Assembly: GCA_001724995.1 (NCBI GenBank)
Contig: MEFD01000022.1
Coordinates: 1 to 64,000 of the forward strand
Reading direction: 5' to 3'
Source of the DNA: Rubrivivax sp. SCN 71-131
Lineage (GTDB): Bacteria; Pseudomonadota; Gammaproteobacteria; Burkholderiales; Burkholderiaceae_C
DNA: 64,000 bases
The translations under genes were made by a program, and so were the position numbers. Position 1 is the first letter of the stretch, and the number at the start of each line of letters is the position of its first letter. The notes under the pieces were generated by a model that saw only the letters and a program-made list of their open reading frames with translations, had not been told where the DNA came from and searched no databases. This document shows, one piece after another, positions 38,887-47,432 of the stretch.

Positions 38887-41568
38887 ATGCTCGTGCTGCG
38901 ACCAATCGTCCTCTCCCTGCTGCTGGCCACCGCCACGGCTTCCGATGCGCAACCGCGTTTCGACTTCGCCCAGACGCCCGGCCGCCTGTCCAAGCAGGTA
39001 CGCCCGCTGCTGCAGCAACTCACGCTGGAGATCGATCCGGCCGCCGACCACTTCGAGGGCCGAAGCACGATTACGCTGCAGTTGGAGCAGGGCCAGCCTG
39101 AACTGCGCCTGCACGCCCACCGCCTGCAGGCGCTGGCGAGCGACTGGATCGATGCGAACGACCGCAAACACCCGCTGACCGTGCGGGCCGATGAGAGCAC
39201 CCAGACCTGGCAGCTCGTTCCCCTCGACGGCCAGCCTCTGCCGCGCGGGCAGGGGCGCCTGCAACTGCGTTGGCGCGGCCAGGTGCAGGACAGCGCCAAC
39301 GGCCTCTACCGCGCTCCGTACGGACCGCCGGGGTCCGGCCACGCCATCCTCGCGACACAACTAGAGGCCGTGTTCGCGCGCCAGGTCTTCCCCGCCTTCG
39401 ACGAGCCCGCCTTCCGCACGCCGTTCGATGTCAGCGTGCGCACGCCGCGCGGCTGGCAGGTGCTTTCCAACATGCCCGGGCTCGTGCGCCCTGAGCCCGA
39501 CGGGCGGCAATTGCACCGCTTCCAGCGCACTCCGCCGATGCCGAGCTACCTGGTGGCGGTGAGCGTCGGGCGCTTCGAATGGCTGCAAGGCGGCGCCGCC
39601 GGCGTGCCGCTGCGCATCGTCACCACGCCGGGCAAGCGCGCCCAGGGCGCCTATGCGCTGCGCGCCACCGAGCAGCTGCTGCCCTACTACACGCACTACT
39701 TCAGCCAGCGCTATGCTTTGCCCAAGCTCGACCTGTTGGCCGTGCCGAGCACGCGCGACGGCGCGATGGAGGACTGGGGTTTGATCTCCTACTCCGAGGA
39801 CGACCTGCTGTTCGACCCCGCCCGCAGCAACGCGTCCAACCAGCGCGTCATCTTCGAGCTCGTCGCGCACGAAATCGCGCACCAATGGTTCGGCAACCTC
39901 GTCACCGCCGCGTCCTGGGACGAGATCTGGCTCAACGAGGCCTTTGCCACTTGGATGGCCGAGAAGGCCAGCGCGCACTTCAACCCCCAGTGGCAGCTCG
40001 CCCTGCGCCGACGAGCCAGGCTCGACCGCACGATGGACCGCGACGCCGGCAGCGCCACGCACGCGATCCGCGCCGGCACGGTGCTCGAGGATCGGGTCTT
40101 CGACGCCTTCGACGACATCACCTACACCAAGGGCGGCGCCGTGCTGGCGATGCTGGAGGCCTGGGTCGGCGAGGAGACGATGCGCCTCGGACTGGCAGCC
40201 TATCTGCAGGAGCGCCGGCTCTCCAACGCCACCGCGGGCGACTTGTGGTTCCACATCGGCAAGGCCGCGGGCCGCGACGTAGCCGCCGTCGCTTCCACCT
40301 GGACCGACCAGCCCGGCCTGCCGCTCGTTCGGGTCGATTCGCGCTGCGAAGATGGCTGGACACGGCTGCAGCTGCACCAGCAGCCCTTACGCGATGCCTC
40401 CGACGGCGGCGCTACCGACACGATTGCCAGCCGCCGCTGGCAGGTGCCGCTCACGCTATGGCACGACGGCCGGACACGGGCGCTGCTGCTGTCGCAAGCC
40501 ACGGAGGAGCTGTACCTGCCGGGTTGCTCACCCGTGCCCACGCTGGTCAACGCCAGCGGCATCGGCTTCTACCGCGTGGCGTATGACGACGCGACGGACG
40601 CGGCGCTGGCGCAGGCCTTCGCGCAGTTGCCCGGCACGGCACAGGTCTCCCTGCTCAGCGACAGCTTCGCACTCGCCCAGGCAGGGCTGGCGCCGATGCG
40701 CGACTGGTTGGCCCTGCTTGCGCACCTGCCGACGGCGCAGGGCAGCGCCCGACCCGCGCTGTGGTCACAGGCGCGATCGGGCCTCGAGCCGCTGCGCGAC
40801 GCCCTGGTCGGCAGCTCTGCCGAAGGACCGTTGAAGGCGCTGCGACGGGCCTTGATGGCGCCGGAGCTACAGCGCCTGGGCTGGCTGCCGCAGCCGGGCG
40901 AGGACAGCGATACCGAAATGCTGCGCACGTCGCTGATCGGCGCGCTGGCGCGCGACGGCGACCCCGATGTGCTGGCCCGCGCCGGCGCGTTGTTCGATGC
41001 CGCCGAGGCCGGCGGCCCGGCCCTGCCGGCGACCATCCGTAGCGCGGTGATCGCCGCAGCGGGCCGTGGTGCCGGCGCCGCGCGCCACGATGCGCTGCGC
41101 CGGCACCTGCTTGCCGCCACTTCGGAGCAGGACCGCTGGACCTACGCCACGGCGGTCGCCGCAACGCCGGATGCCGCCCAAAGGCAGGCCGCGCTGGAAC
41201 TTGCGCTGGACCCGCGGCTGCCCGCCAACGTGGCGATACGGATGCCGACCCAGATCGCGTACTGGGGCCTGCACGGCGACTTGCCCTACCGCTTCGTGAA
41301 GGAGCATGGCGCCGCGCTGGCCGAGCGGGCCGGCGACATGTTCGGTGCCAAGGACTGGCTGCTGCCGGCGGCCGCCTGGCCCTTCAACACCGCTGCCGCC
41401 GCCGAGCGGCTGCTGGCCGATCAGAAGGCGCTGCGCGGCGAGCCTGGAAGCGCCACCGCCAGGCAGACCGCCGCACGTATCCGCCGGCTCGCGGCGCTGC
41501 GCGAGCGCGGGGGCCAGGCACTGGCGGCGCAACTGCAGGCGCTGGCGCAGCGCTTGTCCGGACCTTGA
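38887..41568 (+). CDS. M1 family zinc aminopeptidase, exported
   Basis: 893 residues, preceded by GGAGG. A signal peptide covers about 1-21. The M1 layout is a beta-saddle N-domain, a catalytic domain with HEIAHQW and the Glu of NEAFATWM (gluzincin zinc site), the exopeptidase GAMED-W-G motif, and an ERAP1-like helical C-terminal half. The canonical GAMEN has Asp instead of Asn here. Full length, and resembles aminopeptidase N/ERAP1-like proteins. It probably trims peptides in the periplasm. No partner genes nearby: the adjacent lipoprotein is divergent. Confidence 0.93.
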   Translation: MLVLRPIVLSLLLATATASDAQPRFDFAQTPGRLSKQVRPLLQQLTLEIDPAADHFEGRSTITLQLEQGQPELRLHAHRLQALASDWIDANDRKHPLTVRADESTQTWQLVPLDGQPLPRGQGRLQLRWRGQVQDSANGLYRAPYGPPGSGHAILATQLEAVFARQVFPAFDEPAFRTPFDVSVRTPRGWQVLSNMPGLVRPEPDGRQLHRFQRTPPMPSYLVAVSVGRFEWLQGGAAGVPLRIVTTPGKRAQGAYALRATEQLLPYYTHYFSQRYALPKLDLLAVPSTRDGAMEDWGLISYSEDDLLFDPARSNASNQRVIFELVAHEIAHQWFGNLVTAASWDEIWLNEAFATWMAEKASAHFNPQWQLALRRRARLDRTMDRDAGSATHAIRAGTVLEDRVFDAFDDITYTKGGAVLAMLEAWVGEETMRLGLAAYLQERRLSNATAGDLWFHIGKAAGRDVAAVASTWTDQPGLPLVRVDSRCEDGWTRLQLHQQPLRDASDGGATDTIASRRWQVPLTLWHDGRTRALLLSQATEELYLPGCSPVPTLVNASGIGFYRVAYDDATDAALAQAFAQLPGTAQVSLLSDSFALAQAGLAPMRDWLALLAHLPTAQGSARPALWSQARSGLEPLRDALVGSSAEGPLKALRRALMAPELQRLGWLPQPGEDSDTEMLRTSLIGALARDGDPDVLARAGALFDAAEAGGPALPATIRSAVIAAAGRGAGAARHDALRRHLLAATSEQDRWTYATAVAATPDAAQRQAALELALDPRLPANVAIRMPTQIAYWGLHGDLPYRFVKEHGAALAERAGDMFGAKDWLLPAAAWPFNTAAAAERLLADQKALRGEPGSATARQTAARIRRLAALRERGGQALAAQLQALAQRLSGP

Positions 41569-41583
41569 GCGCGCCGCCGTGCG

Positions 41584-41769
41584 CTACAGCATGCGCGCCA
41601 GGCGCTCGAGGATCAGCACGGCGAAGAATCCGAACGCCGCCAGCACCGTCCACTTGACGATGACGATGCCGCGGCGCAGCCACAGCTTGGCGCGCGTGCC
41701 GATGTACATCGCGAAGCACAGCACGCCGGCCAGCAGCAGCAAGCCGAAGACGAGCCGGAAGATCAGCAT
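41584..41769 (-). CDS. Small two-helix membrane protein downstream of lpxC
   Basis: 61 residues: two hydrophobic helices (LIFRLVFGLLLLAGVLCFAM and VIVKWTVLAAFGFFAVLIL) separated by a basic turn (RAKLWLRRG). No known domain. It lies 18 bp after lpxC in the same direction and, from memory, a similar small protein accompanies lpxC in other Burkholderiales, so it is probably real and co-transcribed. Function unknown. Confidence 0.72.
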   Translation of the reverse strand: MLIFRLVFGLLLLAGVLCFAMYIGTRAKLWLRRGIVIVKWTVLAAFGFFAVLILERLARML

Positions 41770-41787
41770 GCGATGACCGCGCTCGCG

Positions 41788-42723
41788 CTACCAGGCCGGC
41801 GCCAGGTCGGCGAGGCCGCGCGGCGCGTCGGACGCGCGCTCGAAGCTGACGATCTCGTAGGCGCTGGCGTCGGCGAGCAGCGCGCGCAGCAGCCGGTTGT
41901 TGAGCGCGTGTCCGCCCTTGAAGGCGGTGTAGGCGCCGATCAGCGGCTTGCCCGCGACGTGCATGTCGCCCATGGCGTCGAGGATCTTGTGCTTGACGAA
42001 CTCGTCGTCGTAGCGCAGCCCTTCGGCGTTGAGCACGCGGTAGTCGTCGACGACGATGACGTTGTCCATGCTGCCGCCCAGGCCCAGGCCACGCGCGCGC
42101 ATCATCTCGACGTCGCGCGTGAAGCCGAAGGTGCGCGCGCGCGCGATGTCGCGCTTGTACTGGCCGGAACTGAAATCGAACTCGACGCGCTGGCCGGTGG
42201 CATCCAGCGCCGGATGATGGAACTCGATCTCGAAGGCGAGCTTGTAGCCGTCGAAGGGCGCAAGGCGCGCCCACTTCAGCGCAGCGCCCTCGCCCTCGCG
42301 CACCTCGACCGTCTTCCTCACGCGCAGGAAGCGCTTGGGCGCGTTCTGCAGCGCGATGCCCGCGCTCTGCAACAGGAAGACGAAGCTGGCCGCGCTGCCG
42401 TCGAGGATGGGCACCTCGTCGGCGGTGATGTCGACGTAGAGGTTGTCGATGCCCAGGCCCGCACAGGCCGAGAGCAGGTGCTCGATGGTCTGCACCTTGG
42501 GGCCGCCGGGATCGTCGACGCGGCTGATCGTCGTCGCCATGCGGGTGTCGCTGACGGCCTCGGGCGTGACCGGGATGTCGACCGGTCGCGGCAGGTCGAT
42601 GCGGCGAAAGACGATGCCGGTGCCCGGCGGCGCCGGACGCAGCGTCAGCTCGACCCTCTGACCGCTGTGCACGCCGACACCGACGGCGCGCGTGAGCGAC
42701 TTCAGGCTGCGTTGGGGAATCAT
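41788..42723 (-). CDS. lpxC: UDP-3-O-acyl-N-acetylglucosamine deacetylase LpxC
   Basis: 311 residues. Zinc ligands are the His of TIEHLLSA and the His/Asp of [10 protein letters not shown], and the catalytic His is in [10 protein letters not shown]. This is the committed step of lipid A synthesis. Start MIPQRSLKS at 42723 is family-typical. The frame extends nine codons further without support. In many proteobacteria lpxC directly follows ftsZ. Here ftsZ is about 17 kb away in the same orientation. Confidence 0.97.
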   Translation of the reverse strand: MIPQRSLKSLTRAVGVGVHSGQRVELTLRPAPPGTGIVFRRIDLPRPVDIPVTPEAVSDTRMATTISRVDDPGGPKVQTIEHLLSACAGLGIDNLYVDITADEVPILDGSAASFVFLLQSAGIALQNAPKRFLRVRKTVEVREGEGAALKWARLAPFDGYKLAFEIEFHHPALDATGQRVEFDFSSGQYKRDIARARTFGFTRDVEMMRARGLGLGGSMDNVIVVDDYRVLNAEGLRYDDEFVKHKILDAMGDMHVAGKPLIGAYTAFKGGHALNNRLLRALLADASAYEIVSFERASDAPRGLADLAPAW

Positions 42724-42809
42724 GATGTCGCGATTGTCCCCGATGCACACGCCGGCGCGCCCATGCGCTACGCTGCGACCGTCCCGCGATCCCTGCGGAC
42801 AGCCTGTGA

Positions 42810-43937
<1,128 letters not shown>

Positions 43938-43945
43938 GCCCCGCC

Positions 43946-44776
43946 ATGAAGCGCATCGAACAGCACGCCAGCTTCGGCGGCCGCCAGGAAGTCTGGCAGC
44001 ACGCCAGCCGCAGCACGGGCACGCCGATGAAATTCGGCCTCTACCTGCCGCCCGCGGCGCTGCGGGGCGAGCAGCGGCCGGTGCTGTACTGGCTCTCGGG
44101 CCTGACCTGCACCGAGCAGAACTTCATCACCAAGGCCGGCGCACAGGCGTTCGCCGCCGCGCACGGGCTGATCCTCGTCGCACCCGACACCAGCCCGCGC
44201 GGCGAGGGCGTCGCCGACGACGCGGCCTACGACCTGGGCCAGGGCGCGGGCTTCTACGTCAACGCCAGCGAGCCGCCCTGGGCGGCGCACTACCGCATGC
44301 AGGACTATGTCGCCGACGAACTGCCCGCGCTCGTCGAGCAGCACTTCCCGGCCAGCGGCGCGCGCGGCATCTGCGGGCACAGCATGGGCGGGCATGGCGC
44401 GCTCGTCACCGCGCTGCGCCACCCGGGGCGCTACCGCAGCGTCTCGGCCTTCGCGCCCATCGTCGCGCCCTCGCAGGTGCCCTGGGGGCGCAAGGCGCTC
44501 GGTGCCTACCTCGGTGCCGACGCCAGCCACTGGCGCGAATGGGATGCGGTGCACCTGCTGGGCCGGGCACGCGAGCGTCTGCCCCTGCTCGTCGATCAGG
44601 GGGAGGACGACGAGTTCCTCGACCAGCTCCGGCCCGAGCTGCTGCAGCAGGCCTGCAGTGCCGCCGGCCATGCGCTCGAGCTGCGCATGCATGCCGGCTA
44701 CGACCACAGCTACTACTTCATCGCCAGCTTCATCGGCGAGCACATCGCGCACCACGCGCGCGCGCTGGCGGCTTGA
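43946..44776 (+). CDS. fghA: S-formylglutathione hydrolase
   Basis: 276 residues of alpha/beta hydrolase (esterase D) type. SGLTCTEQNFITKAG near the start, the nucleophile in GHSMGGHGA, the Asp in DQGEDDEFL and the His in GYDHSYYFI form the triad and family signature. It releases formate and glutathione from S-formylglutathione. Downstream of frmA by 8 bp, a standard detoxification operon. It is convergent with the lipoprotein gene 8 bp away. Confidence 0.97.
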   Translation: MKRIEQHASFGGRQEVWQHASRSTGTPMKFGLYLPPAALRGEQRPVLYWLSGLTCTEQNFITKAGAQAFAAAHGLILVAPDTSPRGEGVADDAAYDLGQGAGFYVNASEPPWAAHYRMQDYVADELPALVEQHFPASGARGICGHSMGGHGALVTALRHPGRYRSVSAFAPIVAPSQVPWGRKALGAYLGADASHWREWDAVHLLGRARERLPLLVDQGEDDEFLDQLRPELLQQACSAAGHALELRMHAGYDHSYYFIASFIGEHIAHHARALAA

Positions 44777-44783
44777 GGCGGCG

Positions 44784-45491
44784 TCAACCGTCCCGGCCCT
44801 GCAGCACCAGCTCGATGCGGCGGCCGATGCGGTTGGCCTCGGCGATGTCGCCGGCCTGCCGCGCGCGCTGCTGCTGCAGGGTCAGCCAGGCCAGCAGCGG
44901 ACGGCGCCAGCCCTGCGCCGACGCGGTCTGCACCGCCAGCGCGATGACCTCGGGCGCGGCCTGCCCGGCCTGCAGCCAGAGGGCCGCGGCGAGCAGACGC
45001 GAAAGCGGATCGGCGGTGGCCTGCAGCGCAGCCCGTTGCGCCGCATCGCCCTGCGGCGCCACGGCCAGCGGCTGCTGCGCCGGTGGCAGCAGGTGGCGCT
45101 GACCGGCGTCGAGGTGGCCGCGCAGGTACGCGGCATAGGCCTGCTCGGGCGCCGCGGCATCGAGGCGCAGGCGCTCGAAGCCTTCGCAGGGCTCGAACTG
45201 CAGGCTCGCCGTCCAGGCGGCGCAGCGCAGCAGCTCGACGCGCGCCACCAGGTCCGGCCGGCCGGTGGCGGCGACTTCGTCACGCGCGCGCCGGTACTCG
45301 TTCGTCGCCACACGGTCCTTGCCCTGCAGCAGCGCCTGCTGCATGCGCTGCAGCGCCGAGCCGGCGTTGATCCGCCAGTCGGGTGCGGGCGTTCCCGCGC
45401 AGCCGGCGAGCAAGCCCGCCAGCACGAGGCACAGCGCGAGGGACAGCGGCGCAATGGCGGTCGGCAGGCGACGGGCGCGCACAGGCTTCAT
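44784..45491 (-). CDS. Lipoprotein at the end of an Mce/Mla-type operon
   Basis: 235 residues. A signal with lipobox LAGC (about residue 31 is the lipidated Cys) precedes a helical, Ala/Arg/Gln-rich domain with two Cys (LLRCAAWTA and FEPCEGFERL) suggestive of a repeat-like helical fold. It does not look like the PqiC/DUF330 auxiliary lipoproteins. Its start overlaps the MlaD-like gene by 4 bp, so it is the third gene of the operon and probably the outer-membrane partner of the system. I cannot name the family. Confidence 0.78.
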   Translation of the reverse strand: MKPVRARRLPTAIAPLSLALCLVLAGLLAGCAGTPAPDWRINAGSALQRMQQALLQGKDRVATNEYRRARDEVAATGRPDLVARVELLRCAAWTASLQFEPCEGFERLRLDAAAPEQAYAAYLRGHLDAGQRHLLPPAQQPLAVAPQGDAAQRAALQATADPLSRLLAAALWLQAGQAAPEVIALAVQTASAQGWRRPLLAWLTLQQQRARQAGDIAEANRIGRRIELVLQGRDG

Positions 45492-46519
45492 GGCAGCTTC
45501 AACTCCGGTTCGCGCCTGAAGGGCCAGCGGCGATTGAGGTCGTTCACCAGCTGCTCGACCTTGCGCAGGCTGGCGTCGACCTCGGCACGCAGCGCACCGA
45601 GGTCGGCGCTGGCCACGCGCGCCTGCGCGGCCACCGCCTGCGCGTCCTGCAGCACGGCGTCGACCTTCTGCAGGCTGCTGCGCGCGTCGGCCAGCAGCGC
45701 GTCGAGCCGGCGCACCGCGCCCTGCGCGTCGGCGGCGAGGCCTTGCTCGCCCAGCAGCCTGTCGTCGGCGTGCGCGATCACGCCTTCGGTGCGCGCGGCC
45801 AGCGCATCCAGCCGCGCCAGCAGCTGCTGCGTGCGCGCCAGCGTGGCCGCGACCTGCGGCGCGTCCTCGCCCAACAGCGCACCGAGTGCGCCGTGCCTGC
45901 CGGCCGTCTTGTCCAGCAGCACGTCCAGGCGGCCGCTGCTGCGCTGCAGGTTGTCCAGCGTGAGCGAAAGCGGCGACTCGGGCGCCGTCAGCCGGCCCAG
46001 ATGGGTCAGCAGCTCGCGCGCGGTGCTCATGAGCTGCGGAATCTCGGCCGTCGCGTCGCCGGCGAGCACCGTGCGCTCGGCGCCGTCCGGCAAGGGCGGA
46101 TCGGACAGGATGCCGCTGTAGGCCTTGATCGCCGTGCCGCCGACGAGCCCGCGCGACATCGTGAACACGCTGGACGTGCGCAGCCAGTGCGCGTCCTTGC
46201 GCGGCACGTCGACGAGGATGCGCACGTTGCCGTCCGCCGCCAGCTCGATGCGTCGCACGCGACCGATCGGGAAGCCGGAGAAGGTCATGTCCATGCCCAC
46301 GCTCACGCCCTCGCTGTCCTGCGCCAGCAGCACCAGCCGCTGCGTCGGCTCGAAGCTGCCGCGGGCGTAGAGCACGTACAGCACGGAGGCCAGCAGCAGC
46401 CCTCCCAGCAGCACCAGCAATGCGGCGGCGCGGCGCTCGAGCGCGGCTTGCGCGGCGTCGGCCGGCGGCGGGTCGGCGGGCTTCGCGACCGGGGGTTCGG
46501 GCGGCAGCGGATCGGTCAT
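45488..46519 (-). CDS. MlaD-type MCE domain protein
   Basis: 343 residues. A cytoplasmic Pro-rich start and one membrane helix (LLVLLGGLLLASVLYVLYA, about 33-51) are followed by a single MCE domain (LLAQDSEGVSVGMDMTFSGFPIGRVRRIEL), with LVGGTAIKAY. A long helical C-terminal region with leucine-rich repeats of RLDALLA type should form the tube or helical barrel. MCE proteins carry lipids across the periplasm between inner and outer membranes. Overlaps by 4 bp both the permease gene upstream and the lipoprotein downstream. Confidence 0.9.
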   Translation of the reverse strand: MTDPLPPEPPVAKPADPPPADAAQAALERRAAALLVLLGGLLLASVLYVLYARGSFEPTQRLVLLAQDSEGVSVGMDMTFSGFPIGRVRRIELAADGNVRILVDVPRKDAHWLRTSSVFTMSRGLVGGTAIKAYSGILSDPPLPDGAERTVLAGDATAEIPQLMSTARELLTHLGRLTAPESPLSLTLDNLQRSSGRLDVLLDKTAGRHGALGALLGEDAPQVAATLARTQQLLARLDALAARTEGVIAHADDRLLGEQGLAADAQGAVRRLDALLADARSSLQKVDAVLQDAQAVAAQARVASADLGALRAEVDASLRKVEQLVNDLNRRWPFRREPELKLP

Positions 46520-47289
46520 TGCAGGTAGTTGCCCATCAGCGCGAGGATCTCGATCGCCAGCACGAGCACGAAGAGCCGCAGCGCGCCGCGCTGCGCCGCG
46601 GCCTCGGCGGCGGCCGCGCGCGCCTGCACGGCAGCACCCAGCGGCGCCACCGACACCGCCAGCGCCAGCGCGCCGGTCTTCAGCACGAAGACGAGCGCGA
46701 CCACTGGGTCGAAGATCTGGCCGACCAGACGCGTGAAGCGCGCGAATGCATAGGGCGTGAAGCCGTGCGCGAGCAGGTAGGCCAGCACCAGCGCCAGCAG
46801 CGAGCCCACCGTCACCAGCAGCAGCACGGCGACGACGCCGGCCAGCACGCGCGGCGCCAGCTGCGCGCGCAACCAGGGCAGGCTGGACACCCCGCCCGCC
46901 CGCGCTCCGGCGACTTCGGCAGCCATCGGCAGGGTCACGCGCAGCGCCACCGCAAGCGCCGCCGACAGGGGGATCAACTCGAGCACGAGCACGCGCACCA
47001 CCATGCCCAGCGCGTACTGCGACAGGCCGTAGCTTTGCGCCGTCACCAGCACGATGCGGATGACGACGAGGCTGGCGATGGCCGCCAGCAGCGTGAACCA
47101 GGGCAGCAGCGGATAGGCCGCGCGCACGAGCTGCGCCGCCAGCGGCTGTCGCCAGGGCCGGCGATAGGTCGACGGCGTCAGCGCCAGCGCCACCGCCAGC
47201 GCACCCAGCCGCAGCGTGCGCCAGTTCGCCAGCCCGTGGTGCTGCAGCGCCGCGAGGCGCGCGTGCCAGGGAGCGGGGGCGGCCAGCAT
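46516..47289 (-). CDS. MlaE-like ABC permease
   Basis: 257 residues with about five membrane helices and an N-terminal interface region. FDPVVALVFVLKTGALALAVSVAPLG and the helices before it match the MlaE/DUF140 permease fold, though the C-terminal part is divergent. It should be the inner-membrane channel of the MCE system. Start MLAAPAPW (47289) is chosen, and the longer frame lacks support. No ATP-binding gene is present upstream (the neighbour is on the other strand) or downstream, so the ATPase must be elsewhere or absent. Confidence 0.82.
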   Translation of the reverse strand: MLAAPAPWHARLAALQHHGLANWRTLRLGALAVALALTPSTYRRPWRQPLAAQLVRAAYPLLPWFTLLAAIASLVVIRIVLVTAQSYGLSQYALGMVVRVLVLELIPLSAALAVALRVTLPMAAEVAGARAGGVSSLPWLRAQLAPRVLAGVVAVLLLVTVGSLLALVLAYLLAHGFTPYAFARFTRLVGQIFDPVVALVFVLKTGALALAVSVAPLGAAVQARAAAAEAAAQRGALRLFVLVLAIEILALMGNYLQ

Positions 47290-47432
47290 GCGGTCATCAT
47301 AGGGCGAGGATCGGGCTTGCCCACGCCCGGCGCCCCGGCGTCGCGGGTTGACGCTGGACATCCGCCGGCGCCGGCACCCGGGTCCACAATCCGGCGGCAA
47401 GCGCGCAGCTCGCGCGCGTCGTCACCGCCCAA

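Noticed and set aside
44307-46121. Long Ser/Arg-rich plus-strand frame over fghA and the Mce operon
   Set aside because: Composition is typical of a shadow frame. The opposite strand holds overlapping genes with clear domains.
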